From an uncultured Desulfobulbus sp. (GTDB lineage Bacteria; Desulfobacterota; Desulfobulbia; Desulfobulbales; Desulfobulbaceae), in the NCBI RefSeq assembly GCF_963664075.1, contig NZ_OY760916.1, forward strand, positions 2,172,001-2,236,000: a stretch of DNA of 64,000 nt. Direction: 5' to 3'. The notes under the pieces were generated by a model. It saw only the letters and a program-made list of their open reading frames with translations. It was not told where the DNA came from and did no database searches. How positions within the stretch are numbered: the stretch's first letter is position 1; the number at the start of each line of letters is the position of its first letter. The position numbers were made by a program, and so were the translations under genes. Shown one piece after another: positions 34,634 through 43,081 of this stretch.

Positions 34634-35338
34634 TCACCTTCCCTCGTTGCTAATGATTCGTGAGGCCGCAAGCGCGGTGATATAGACACCACCGGGATTC
34701 GCCAACACCTCTGTTTCCGTTTGCGGTGGCCGTAGTTGAATGGTCGCTGTAGCCTCGTAGCTATGCTGCTCAAGCAGCGCCCCTGTATGATTACGTATGG
34801 TTTCGAGCCACTCGACCCGATACGAGCTGTCACTCACCGGCAGCGGCAGCCCCTTGATCTCGACATGCACCAACTTTCCGGTTTTAGCGATCTCATAGGG
34901 ACTGTTTTCCTCAAACCACTGTTTCAAGACTCCGGTGGCGCTGCCTGAGATGAGTCGCGACAAACGCTTAATCATCTGTTTCTGCAACTCGGTATCAGCG
35001 GTCACAGTCCGCCAGTTGACGATCGCATCCGCAATCTCCGACTGGATCATGTTTCTCGGCGTAGAAAAAGTCTGTTGCAGCCGGGCCACGTTGCTCACCT
35101 TGCCCAGCTTGTCCATCTCCACCACATAGGGGATGACCTTGACCTGCCTGGCCTGCATTACATTGCCGCCAAGAGAAACGGCCAACAGACTCAGGCTGAT
35201 GAATGCCACCCAGCGCCACTGTGCTGCCCGGCTGATGTAAGAGCCATAGCGTTCCAGCCATTCCTCGCGGGCGTTAATATACGGATTTGTCTGGACAGAC
35301 CGGTCCTGTGATGGATCTGTTTTTTGCCAAAACGCCAT
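34634..35338 (-). CDS. trbF: TrbF/VirB8 inner-membrane protein
   Basis: A 234-residue bitopic protein that nucleates assembly of the secretion channel. A cytoplasmic N-terminus (residues 1-40, NPYINAREEWLERYGSYI) is followed by one TM helix (42-62) and a periplasmic NTF2-like VirB8 domain with VKVIPYVVEMDKLG, MIQSEIADAIVNWRTVTAD and VEWLETIRNHTG. It lies between trbG and trbL, the order found in Tn4371/Ti-type trb operons. Confidence 0.92.
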   Translation of the reverse strand: MAFWQKTDPSQDRSVQTNPYINAREEWLERYGSYISRAAQWRWVAFISLSLLAVSLGGNVMQARQVKVIPYVVEMDKLGKVSNVARLQQTFSTPRNMIQSEIADAIVNWRTVTADTELQKQMIKRLSRLISGSATGVLKQWFEENSPYEIAKTGKLVHVEIKGLPLPVSDSSYRVEWLETIRNHTGALLEQHSYEATATIQLRPPQTETEVLANPGGVYITALAASRIISNEGR

Positions 35339-35401
35339 CGGTTTCTCCCTTATGTTTGGGGCAACCCGCCGATTATTCGGCAGCTTCTATCTCTGTAGGT
35401 A

Positions 35402-36628
35402 TTAGTTTCCGGAAGGTTCTTCGGTCGGTTCCGAGTCTGGTGGAGGTGGTGGTTTTGCTGTGCTTGCGATACTTGAGGACAACTCTTCTTGCAACTTGCT
35501 TGCGTCTCGCCCATCCTTGAGATGTGAATTCATCCGCTGTCCAATTGAGCCCCAGGCGTTACGTTCACGCCTTGCTGCGCTGTTGGCGTTCAAAACATTT
35601 TTGGCAGCGGCACCAGCTTTGCTCCAGCCGGTCTTACCTTCATATCCCGCCATATCAAGCGCGGCCTTGGTTGAACTTGCCCCTCTGCCCGATGCCACAA
35701 GACTGCTCCCAACCGCTGCACCGACTGCGGCGCTGGCCCCAGCAACCATGGCCCCGGTGGAGTGAAGCGCCCCGCCATTACCGGTATGGGTTCCATTGAT
35801 GATACCGGCGCAGACATCCGGGATGGTTTTGACCAAGGCAAGCAGGACAACAGAGGCACCGATGAGAATAAGCAAATCATAGAGTTGCGCATCTGTTGTC
35901 TCGAATTCAGTGATGAAGGAAAGACCTATCCCCAAAACGAGTTGCAACACGAACAGCTTAAAAGCGACGGAAAGGGCATAGCGCATGGTGTTGATGGCAT
36001 ATTCCTTCAAGAAACTCGACCCACCAAAACCGAGCAAGAGAATGGAAGCGTTCATAGCTACATAAGCCTCGCATTTGATAAGAACGATTTGTGCCGCCAT
36101 CAGCGCAAAACAGGCCATTATGATGCAGCCCAAAATAAGGTATCCCAACGAGTCGATCGGAGACCAGGCCGATGTCTTATCAACAATCTGCTTGATAATA
36201 TTCACCCCAATCTTGAATGCATCCAAGGTAATATCCGGCCCTCCCAAACTATTTGCCAGAGTACGCAATCCATTGATCAGGTTCATTGACCATACGCTGT
36301 AATTCTTAATTACGGAAAAAACGAAACCAGCAAACAGGAGCATAAAGACAAACTGCTTCAATGTTAAAGCAATTTCGTCTCTTTTCAACGACACTCTTAT
36401 ACCAAGAAAGACAACATCTAAAACAAGACACCAATAAAACAATCTTTCAGCACAAACCTGCAAAGCACTTCCATAGGATGAGGCTTTTGTAGAAAATTTA
36501 TTCAAAATATTGTAGACAACATTATCAGTATCTGCATAACAGCATTGACTACTCGAAATCATCACCAACAACACTGTCCCAATAAAAAACAGAGGTATCG
36601 ATATGCGTGAAAAATCTTTTTTGATCAT
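35402..36628 (-). CDS. trbL: TrbL/VirB6 polytopic membrane protein
   Basis: A 408-residue inner-membrane channel component with about six TM helices (residues 10-300) and a Ser/Ala-rich, Pro-rich cytoplasmic tail (ending in PPPPPDSEPTEEPSGN). NGLRTLANSLGGPDITLDAF and ANSLGG-type segments fit TrbL. The start at 36,628 is preferred because the protein then begins with a signal-like first helix; the longer open frame up to 36,814 would overlap the opposing lipoprotein gene. The 5' third is A/T-rich compared with the 3' end. Confidence 0.88.
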   Translation of the reverse strand: MIKKDFSRISIPLFFIGTVLLVMISSSQCCYADTDNVVYNILNKFSTKASSYGSALQVCAERLFYWCLVLDVVFLGIRVSLKRDEIALTLKQFVFMLLFAGFVFSVIKNYSVWSMNLINGLRTLANSLGGPDITLDAFKIGVNIIKQIVDKTSAWSPIDSLGYLILGCIIMACFALMAAQIVLIKCEAYVAMNASILLLGFGGSSFLKEYAINTMRYALSVAFKLFVLQLVLGIGLSFITEFETTDAQLYDLLILIGASVVLLALVKTIPDVCAGIINGTHTGNGGALHSTGAMVAGASAAVGAAVGSSLVASGRGASSTKAALDMAGYEGKTGWSKAGAAAKNVLNANSAARRERNAWGSIGQRMNSHLKDGRDASKLQEELSSSIASTAKPPPPPDSEPTEEPSGN

Positions 36629-36836
36629 TTTGCTTATTTCTTTCGGAATCTTGTTTTCAGGGTGCGATAAAAATAATGAAAACTCACAAAAAACAACTAA
36701 CAACAGTTCGATACAACAAACGCAAATCACCCAACAACCAGAGCCCCAAACCGATGACAAAAGGATGAAAGCCTGGAAAGAAGCTACCGATACCTCTGGC
36801 CACGATTTCAGCAATTACAGCAAGCCATTGCCCTGA
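36603..36836 (+). CDS. TrbK-like entry-exclusion lipoprotein in inverted orientation
   Basis: A 77-residue lipoprotein (lipobox LFSGC, residues 17-21; then a Gln/Asn/Thr-rich linker) on the opposite strand to the whole trb operon. It occupies the trbK place between trbJ and trbL, overlapping trbL only by 26 nt at the 5' ends and ending 1 nt before the end of trbJ. AGAGG lies about 7 nt upstream of the ATG. The last 20 residues (Trp-x-x-Ala-Thr-Asp-Thr-x-Gly-His-Asp-Phe-Ser) match the C-terminus of TrbJ encoded tail-to-tail with it. Entry exclusion is inferred from place and type; TrbK is the IncP exclusion lipoprotein. Confidence 0.6.
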   Translation: MREKSFLIILLISFGILFSGCDKNNENSQKTTNNSSIQQTQITQQPEPQTDDKRMKAWKEATDTSGHDFSNYSKPLP

Positions 36837-36837
36837 G

Positions 36838-37614
36838 TCAGGGAATTGCTTCGCTGTATTTAGAAAAATCATGTCCCTCGGTGTTGGTCGCATTTCGCCA
36901 GCGTGCAGCTTGCATTTGCGATTCTTTTTCCGACTTCATCTGACCAGCCAGGGTTGATTGCGTGTTTGTCGCAATCAACTCCCGCAATTTCCTGACCTCT
37001 TGGACCTGGATCGTAGCCAACTGATTTCCTGCCTGCAGGGCCTTCATCTGCCCATCCGGGGTGTTCAGCAAATTACTGATGTAGCTGTCCAACTCACCTG
37101 CTCCCTGGAGTTCCTGGAGTTGTTTGCCGGAGAGTTGGAATGTTGCCTGGGATGCCTTGTCCACCTCTGCGGACCAGGCCTTGTAGTGATCTCGGTAGGT
37201 CTTATTTGCTACCGCAATATCCGCTAGCGAGGCCCCAGCCAAATCGGCAAATACCGATTGATCCGGAAACAGAGTATTGAATACCTCTGCCAGGGCTGTG
37301 AGCTCGCCTCGCTGCGTTTTCAGCGTACTGGTCAACGTAGCCAGCTCGGTGAGTTGACCAACCACCTCGTTTTTCAGTGTTTCTGGTAAAGAAGCAGTAT
37401 TCTGAATCATGTTCTGCACCATCTGAAGCTGCTTCGCTGTTTGTTGAACAGCCTCGGAATACTGATTGGCCAAAGTCATCAGTTGCGAAAGATTTGTGAC
37501 CCGATCTAACGTCTGGGTAAACTTACTCGAACAGTTTTTGCAGTACACAGTCACAGCACAAGCTGGCTGCACCGCAGCCACACACAAGGCAATCGCCAAT
37601 AACTGTTTTTTCAT
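36838..37614 (-). CDS. trbJ: TrbJ/VirB5 minor pilus protein
   Basis: A 258-residue exported helical protein (signal peptide residues 1-20, cleaved at Ala-Cys-Ala-Val), forming part of the pilus or mating-pair contact. AGAGGAAT precedes the ATG at 37,614. The central coiled region LMTLANQYSEAVQQTAKQLQ and LTELATLTSTLKTQRGELTAL is typical of TrbJ. The C-terminal tail (RWRNATNTEGHDFSKYSEAI) is shared with the opposing lipoprotein at 36,603-36,836. It overlaps the trbE stop by 4 nt. Confidence 0.9.
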   Translation of the reverse strand: MKKQLLAIALCVAAVQPACAVTVYCKNCSSKFTQTLDRVTNLSQLMTLANQYSEAVQQTAKQLQMVQNMIQNTASLPETLKNEVVGQLTELATLTSTLKTQRGELTALAEVFNTLFPDQSVFADLAGASLADIAVANKTYRDHYKAWSAEVDKASQATFQLSGKQLQELQGAGELDSYISNLLNTPDGQMKALQAGNQLATIQVQEVRKLRELIATNTQSTLAGQMKSEKESQMQAARWRNATNTEGHDFSKYSEAIP

Positions 37615-40004
37615 ATTCCTCTCTCCTCCAGCCATGCATCCGGCCAATTTTCCAGGCCACACTCATTCACCAGCTGCCTGATCCTGGCGACGCTCTCTTT
37701 ATCGGAGGCACCAATAAAGGCGAGCGTTCGAGGTCCAAGCGCCAGCTGCACCAACCTTCTCCCCTCAGGAGCGATGATGTAGTAGTCCCGTTTGGGAACA
37801 GCGTTGGTGACGATCTCTATCTGACGGCTGTTCAAGCCGATATCTACATACAGGTTGTATTGATTTTCCTGACGTGCCGAATGGTTGGGCAGTAAAATTT
37901 TGGTTGGGCAGGATTCGACCAAAACATCCATGATCCCTGAATTTTGAGCATCAGAAAGACTCTGCGTGGCGAGCACCACTGCGCAATTGGCTTTACGGAG
38001 AACCTTGAGCCATTCCCGTATCTTTGCCCGAAACACCGGATGACCAAGCATCACCCAGGCCTCATCCAAAATCAGCAACGAGGGCTGCCCTGTCAGCGAT
38101 TTTTCAAAACGACGAAAGAGATACAGAAGCACGGGGATCATGTTGGCTTCGCCCATCTCCATCAGATCCTCGATTTCAAACACCATAAAACGAGAAAGGG
38201 CCAGGCCGTCTTCCTTGGCATCAAGTAAATGCCCCATAGCTCCTTGACCTGTGTAATGGGTCAAAGCCACTTTCAGCTCTTCATCCTGACAGACATGCCA
38301 AAAATCAGTCAGCGAACGCATATGTGCCGGGTTATGCTTCAGAGTCTTCAGGGCGGTGTGAATGGCATTACGATGGACCGGCAGAATGGTCAGCTTCTGC
38401 AGTTCAGCCAAAGAGGCGATCCAGTTGGCTGCCCAGGCAAATTCTGTTTCTGATTCGTCGATGTGCTGCAAGGGCGCAAAGGAGAGTTCCTCATGGCCAA
38501 TGTTGCAATGGTCACCGCCAGCACCGATACAGAGCGGATACAAACTCATCCCCTTGTCAAAGGCCGCGATCTGCGCGTCGCGGTACCCACGAAACTGCGC
38601 CGCAATGAGCCCCAGCAAAGTACTCTTGCCAGAGCCAGTTGGGCCAACAACCAGGCTATGCCCTAGATCACCGGCATGGAGGTTGAACCAGAACGGGGTT
38701 GAGCCATCCGTGGTCAGTACGGAAAGCGGTCGTGATCTCGGCGGGTAAAAAGGGCAAGGAGAAAATCGGCTTCCTGTCCAGGTTGTGGCCAGCGGCAGGA
38801 GGTCCGCAAGATTCAAGGTGTTCACCAAAGGCCGCCGAATATTTGCATAGCCATTGCCTGGATGCGTACCCAGCCAGGCCTCCAGCACATTTACCGATTC
38901 GATTCGGCAACCAAAACCCAGCGTCTGCACTACCTTTCGCAGTTCACGGGCCATGTCATGCAGCGCATCAAGCCGCTCATGGCGCAATTCGATGCAGGAG
39001 CTGAGATAACCAACACCAACCATGCCTGATTGGACCTCCAACAAGGCTTCCTCTGCATCATCACGCATCATTTGCGCGTCACGGTTTACCCGCGCATTGG
39101 GATTATTGAGAAAGAGATCCAGGAATCTGAACATCTGTTGCTGCCAGCCCTTGCGATACATGTTGATCTCTTTTGTACCGTCCAGCTGGTCCAGGCAAAT
39201 AAACCGAGTCGAATATCGATAAGGCAAAGACAGTCCGTCGAGCGCGGAAAGCATCGAAGGCCAGGAGTCATGGGGCAAACCATCGATAGACAACATCGCA
39301 AGATATTGATCACCGATACGTGGTTGCAGCCCTCCAATCAAATCAATGCCACCAAGCACGGCGTCCAGATACATGGGCACGCTTGGCACTCGAACCGGAA
39401 AGTGTTCACCGACCAGACAGCGCTGGAGATGCGACAGCAGGGAAGAAAAAACAGCTCCATTTTCTTCGTATTCTGTCAACCGCTCCATCTGCAACACCGA
39501 GGATAACGAATCTTCCAACTCGGTGAGCGTGGCAACGAAATCATTGACACTACGGTCCATACCGCTTCCGTTCTCTCCGGTTTGGATCGATTGCTGCATC
39601 CTGGTTGCTTTCAAATCCGGCTTGTAGGTAGCACTCAGGATGGTTTCCGTTTTGAAGCAGAGGCCACTGCCAAAAAATGCACGACGCTCTTCGTCGATCA
39701 ACCGCGTTACCTGGTCCGGAAAAAATCCACTTTCAACCGATGGATAGGCCTGATGCGGGCAACGGATCGCATCCACATGCAGCGTCCACCCCGTTCCCAG
39801 TCTCTTAATGGCATTATTCACCTGACGCGAAACCCAGGCCAGCTCCTCCGGGGTGGAACTGGCTGTATCCTGTCCAGCAAAAGACCAGGCTGCGAGAAAA
39901 GAGCCATCCTTGTTCAGCACCACACCGGGGGCCACCAAGGCTGCGTAGGGGAGCAAGTCAGGCAACCCCTTGGCGGTTGAACGGTAATCCGCAAGCCTCA
40001 GCAC
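37611..40004 (-). CDS. trbE: TrbE/VirB4 secretion ATPase
   Basis: A 797-residue ATPase that powers pilus assembly and transfer. The GTG at 40,004 is chosen because GGGAGG lies 6-7 nt upstream and the product then begins like other TrbE proteins (VLRLADYRSTAKGLPDLLPY); an open frame continues to 40,079. Walker A is VVGPTGSGKSTLLGLIAAQF (about residue 437), Walker B is SLLILDEAWVMLGHP, and VLATQSLSDAQNSGI follows. It overlaps trbD by 7 nt. Confidence 0.94.
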   Translation of the reverse strand: MLRLADYRSTAKGLPDLLPYAALVAPGVVLNKDGSFLAAWSFAGQDTASSTPEELAWVSRQVNNAIKRLGTGWTLHVDAIRCPHQAYPSVESGFFPDQVTRLIDEERRAFFGSGLCFKTETILSATYKPDLKATRMQQSIQTGENGSGMDRSVNDFVATLTELEDSLSSVLQMERLTEYEENGAVFSSLLSHLQRCLVGEHFPVRVPSVPMYLDAVLGGIDLIGGLQPRIGDQYLAMLSIDGLPHDSWPSMLSALDGLSLPYRYSTRFICLDQLDGTKEINMYRKGWQQQMFRFLDLFLNNPNARVNRDAQMMRDDAEEALLEVQSGMVGVGYLSSCIELRHERLDALHDMARELRKVVQTLGFGCRIESVNVLEAWLGTHPGNGYANIRRPLVNTLNLADLLPLATTWTGSRFSPCPFYPPRSRPLSVLTTDGSTPFWFNLHAGDLGHSLVVGPTGSGKSTLLGLIAAQFRGYRDAQIAAFDKGMSLYPLCIGAGGDHCNIGHEELSFAPLQHIDESETEFAWAANWIASLAELQKLTILPVHRNAIHTALKTLKHNPAHMRSLTDFWHVCQDEELKVALTHYTGQGAMGHLLDAKEDGLALSRFMVFEIEDLMEMGEANMIPVLLYLFRRFEKSLTGQPSLLILDEAWVMLGHPVFRAKIREWLKVLRKANCAVVLATQSLSDAQNSGIMDVLVESCPTKILLPNHSARQENQYNLYVDIGLNSRQIEIVTNAVPKRDYYIIAPEGRRLVQLALGPRTLAFIGASDKESVARIRQLVNECGLENWPDAWLEERGI

Positions 40005-40291
40005 TTGAAACCTCCCACAAGTTTCCAACGTGAAGCCCTGGCTGCATAGAATTCCTGCTGCCCGATGTGCCGTGCCCATATCTTCGACATCAAGGGATCA
40101 GATTTGGCCATGAGCCGAAGAACTGCTATCGAACACAACCAAAATCCCAGCGCTGCAAGCCCGGCGATGATGGTCATACCGCCAACACCGACCAAAAACG
40201 CGATTAAGGCACTGAACATCACCAGTTCACGCTCCGCACCAAACACCAGATTATGACGGTGCAGGCTCTGTCTGATGGGCACTGCACGCAT
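39998..40291 (-). CDS. trbD: TrbD/VirB3 inner-membrane protein
   Basis: A 97-residue protein with a basic N-terminus (RAVPIRQSLHRHNLVFGAER, the family signature) and two adjacent TM helices (residues 27-58). VirB3 proteins associate with the VirB4 ATPase encoded immediately downstream. It overlaps trbC by 1 nt and trbE by 7 nt. Confidence 0.9.
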   Translation of the reverse strand: MRAVPIRQSLHRHNLVFGAERELVMFSALIAFLVGVGGMTIIAGLAALGFWLCSIAVLRLMAKSDPLMSKIWARHIGQQEFYAARASRWKLVGGFKC

Positions 40292-40602
40292 CAGATCACT
40301 GCTCCAGAGAAGGAAAAGACGCTGTTGACGATCGAGGTGGCAAAGGCGATAAAGCTGATACCGAAGACCACCTGCAACAGGAGCTTGAATCCGCCGGAGA
40401 GATCATCCTTATTGAGGATAAAAATCACACCACACAAGGCCATGGCCACGATGGAGATCCACTTACCAGCAGGACCAGTGACGGTGTTGACCACCTTCTC
40501 CAAGGGACTGGAAAATTCAGTGATGCCACCGGAGGCAGATGCCAATTCCGGAATAACAAGGATGGACAGCAGCAAAAGAGACAGGGCAAGTTTGTTACGC
40601 AT
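40291..40602 (-). CDS. trbC: TrbC/VirB2 major pilin
   Basis: A 103-residue prepilin. The signal peptide ends at Ala-Ser-Ala-Ser (about residue 24) and two hydrophobic helices (about residues 46-65 and 72-95) follow, the standard pilin layout. The start at 40,602 is preferred over an upstream frame that overlaps trbB. The TraF protease encoded in the same operon would process it, as in RP4. Confidence 0.9.
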   Translation of the reverse strand: MRNKLALSLLLLSILVIPELASASGGITEFSSPLEKVVNTVTGPAGKWISIVAMALCGVIFILNKDDLSGGFKLLLQVVFGISFIAFATSIVNSVFSFSGAVI

Positions 40603-41542
40603 GATATACGACCTCAGTTTGATAAGTTTGGGTTCCGGCATCGTAGCCATAAACACGAAGGACTTCTGAAACTCTACGGCCCGCGGGAACACGTTCGATA
40701 AAAATGGCCAGGCCAACACTTTTGCCAATAAGCTTTTGTTTTGGCGCAGATGTGGCCTCTGCGATCAACTCCTCGAGGCGATCCAGGCCCTCGGCTGCAC
40801 TGTTGGCATGCACAGTCGCGATGCCACCGGGGTGACCTGTATTCCACGCTTTAAGCAAATCTAGGGCTGCTCCGTCTCGCACCTCACCGATAATGATCCT
40901 GGTTGGTCGGTAGCGCATGGTCACCTTGACCAACCGTCGCATATCCACATGATCCGAGGTTCTGAAGAACACGGTATTTTCGCTTTTGGACTGCAGCTCC
41001 ATGGTGTCTTCCAGGATCAACAATCGATCCAATGGACAGATATTGGCGAGCGCAAGAATAAGAGCATTCACGAAGGTGGTTTTGCCCGAGCCGGTACCAC
41101 CGACAACAAGGATGTTCATTCTGTCCTTCAACGCATCATGAAGAACCGGCACCAGATCAGGATCAAGGATTCCAGCTTTGACATACTCACTGAGAGCGAA
41201 GACGCGGCTGGCCTTTTTGCGGATGGTGAAACTTGGCGAGGAGACAACCGGTGGCATCAAACCTTCGAAGCGGGATCCATCCAAAGGGAGTTCGCCTTCA
41301 ATAATCGGCTGCTCTACGGTCACATTGCCGCCAAGCCCAGAGGCCACAAGGGAGAGCACCAGGCGCGCCTGCTCCGGCGCCATATCTGACTCAGGCTCCA
41401 TTTCGTGCCCCAACTTCTCAACCCAGATCTTGCCATCAGGATTAAGCATCACCTCCACCACGTCCGGATCCCGCAAAGCGGACATGATCACCGGTCCAAG
41501 ATTATGCTCGAGCGAAACAAGCAATCGATTGTCTGCAATCAT
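40595..41542 (-). CDS. trbB: TrbB/VirB11 secretion ATPase
   Basis: A 315-residue hexameric ATPase of the GspE/VirB11 group on the cytoplasmic face of the channel. Walker A is ILVVGGTGSGKTTFVNALIL (about residue 147), the Asp box is LLILEDTMELQ, Walker B is TRIIIGEVRDGAALDLL and the His box is HPGGIATVHANSA. All are intact. It overlaps trbC by 8 nt. Confidence 0.95.
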   Translation of the reverse strand: MIADNRLLVSLEHNLGPVIMSALRDPDVVEVMLNPDGKIWVEKLGHEMEPESDMAPEQARLVLSLVASGLGGNVTVEQPIIEGELPLDGSRFEGLMPPVVSSPSFTIRKKASRVFALSEYVKAGILDPDLVPVLHDALKDRMNILVVGGTGSGKTTFVNALILALANICPLDRLLILEDTMELQSKSENTVFFRTSDHVDMRRLVKVTMRYRPTRIIIGEVRDGAALDLLKAWNTGHPGGIATVHANSAAEGLDRLEELIAEATSAPKQKLIGKSVGLAIFIERVPAGRRVSEVLRVYGYDAGTQTYQTEVVYHA

Positions 41543-41553
41543 CTCTTTGCTCC

Positions 41554-41988
41554 TTAGCGTAAAACGAAAACTGCCACGTTAACCAAGGCCGAGACAGTGA
41601 CAATGGCAGCCAACCAGACCTGGCTTTGCTTAAATTTTTCTATTTTCTTGGTATTCTCGGAAAACAAGCGCGTCATTTCAGCTGCCGATGCGCTCGAAAG
41701 GCTTTCACCCAAATGGGTCGCGGTCTGCTCCACCGCCTTGACGTATCCGTCGGTTCGTTCGGTGAGGATAGCGGTCAGTGCCTTACTATGTCGATCCAGC
41801 AGTTTTTCTTCTTCCGAAAGAAAGGCGTTAAGAACGGTGACGACCATCAGGATTGGATCATCGGGAGATACCGACGCTGAATTTTTCACAGCGAGCAGCA
41901 TACGGACCTCCTCCATACTGAGGCCGATGCCATCAGGAAGCTCCGGTAGCGCCTGCTCGGCTTGCACTCTATCTTGCGTTTCCATCAC
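41554..41988 (-). CDS. traM: TraM-like conjugal transfer protein
   Basis: A 144-residue protein with a soluble helical N-terminal part (LSMEEVRMLLAVKN, LSEEEKLLDRHSKALTAIL) and a single C-terminal TM helix (residues 124-143). It lies between traL and trbB. IncP plasmids have traM next to traL, and the coiled-coil plus C-terminal anchor layout fits. Its role is probably to connect the relaxosome with the channel. Confidence 0.72.
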   Translation of the reverse strand: MMETQDRVQAEQALPELPDGIGLSMEEVRMLLAVKNSASVSPDDPILMVVTVLNAFLSEEEKLLDRHSKALTAILTERTDGYVKAVEQTATHLGESLSSASAAEMTRLFSENTKKIEKFKQSQVWLAAIVTVSALVNVAVFVLR

Positions 41989-41997
41989 CCTCCCCTC

Positions 41998-42732
41998 TCA
42001 CAGAACCTCGATCAGCTGCGCTTTATCGACTTCCCGTAAGACCTCCGTCCAGAAAGTTTTTAAGCGCTGTCGTACCATGACCGGCTGATTGGAATGAATG
42101 GCAGCCTCAAAGGTTTCTCTGCGGGAAAGCAGGGCTTCCAGATCCTTGCCAAAGGTCGACTGCTTACGAGCAGGAACTTCAATGATGGACCGAAATTGGC
42201 CACAGTGCTCCTGATAGACTTTGAACTCCTCAAAGACCTTGCCGTTCATGGCGATGTCGCCAAAAAATCGGTTCAACCAGATGACAATGGATGCCTGCGG
42301 AAAAGAGGTGGCCAAGGTTTTGAGACCGGATGCGGTATCGACAACAGCCTGACCACCGGTCATGACCGTATGCAACAACACCGCATGGCCTTCCTGATCC
42401 AGGAGCTCAAGCGCGGCATTATCTTTGAGATAGGAACAAAGAGGCAGAAAGGTGGACGCACCGTTATCGATGACGATGTGGCTTTCTTCCGCTTGCTGAA
42501 GAATGGTTTCCATAAGGGAATCGAAGCGGCGTGGATCAATGTCGTCTCCGTCCATGATATCCAGCGTCTGCACAGACAACGCTTTATAGCCCGAGAAGGT
42601 CGCGTTGACGGGATCGGTATCAACCCCGGTGACAGTAATCCCCTGCTGATGCAAATACTGGTAGAGCATCGAGGCAATCAGCGATTTCCCCACTCCTCCT
42701 TTTCCCTGCAAAACAAAATGAACGGTGCTCAT
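41998..42732 (-). CDS. traL: TraL-like ParA/CbiA-type ATPase
   Basis: A 244-residue P-loop ATPase with the deviant Walker A VLQGKGGVGKSLIASMLYQY (residues 7-26), DTDPVNATFSGYKAL (residues 38-52) and HIVIDNGASTFLPL. IncP TraL belongs to this group and precedes traM in the transfer operon. It may position the transfer complex or couple conjugation to partition. It is the first gene of the leftward operon; the iteron region lies just upstream. Confidence 0.82.
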   Translation of the reverse strand: MSTVHFVLQGKGGVGKSLIASMLYQYLHQQGITVTGVDTDPVNATFSGYKALSVQTLDIMDGDDIDPRRFDSLMETILQQAEESHIVIDNGASTFLPLCSYLKDNAALELLDQEGHAVLLHTVMTGGQAVVDTASGLKTLATSFPQASIVIWLNRFFGDIAMNGKVFEEFKVYQEHCGQFRSIIEVPARKQSTFGKDLEALLSRRETFEAAIHSNQPVMVRQRLKTFWTEVLREVDKAQLIEVL

Positions 42733-42875
42733 AGTGCTCCAACTCCTTTGGTGTTTTTCTTCCTGGAGTGCCTTTCTTTTTTTTAATAATATTTTAAATA
42801 CTTTTAACGCGAGGGATCGTCGGCGACATCAAGCTGATATTTCGCTATTTTCAAACATTATCACCCCACTTCCCC
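42733..42875. promoter_or_regulatory. A/T-rich leader between traL and the iterons
   Basis: Contains an A/T-rich tract (42,780-42,805) that could be the DNA-unwinding element of the iteron origin, and must also hold the promoter of the long leftward tra/trb operon. No gene is seen here. Confidence 0.5.
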
Positions 42876-43081
42876 CTACCTGCTATGCCACGCTTTGCTA
42901 CCCGCTATGCCACGGTTTACCTACCTGCTACGCCACACCACCTACCCGCTAAGCCACGGGTACCTACCCGCTGCGCCACGCCTTCCTACCCGCTATGCCA
43001 CGGGTACCTACCCTCTACGCCACGCCTTCCTACCTCCTATGCCACGGGTATGAATGCGCTGTTCTACCTGCTACGCCACGC
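42876..43081. repeat. oriV: nine 22-bp iterons, probable replication origin (oriV)
   Basis: Nine copies of CTACCCGCTATGCCACG (with variants at 3-4 positions) start at 42,876, 42,898, 42,921, 42,942, 42,964, 42,986, 43,008, 43,030 and 43,064. Spacing is 21-23 bp, two helical turns, except for the last gap of 34 bp. The last copy covers the stop codon of the trfA-like gene, which encodes the protein expected to bind them. Together with the adjacent A/T-rich tract this is the layout of an IncP-type oriV. Confidence 0.88.

Noticed and set aside
38362..38748. Plus-strand frames opposite trbE
   Set aside because: Antisense shadows of the VirB4 ATPase, which has all motifs intact.
42876..43081. Regular repeats looking like a CRISPR array
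   Set aside because: Units are 17-18 bp with only 4-5 bp between them and a 22-bp period, no unique spacers, and they adjoin a trfA-like gene; this is an iteron origin.
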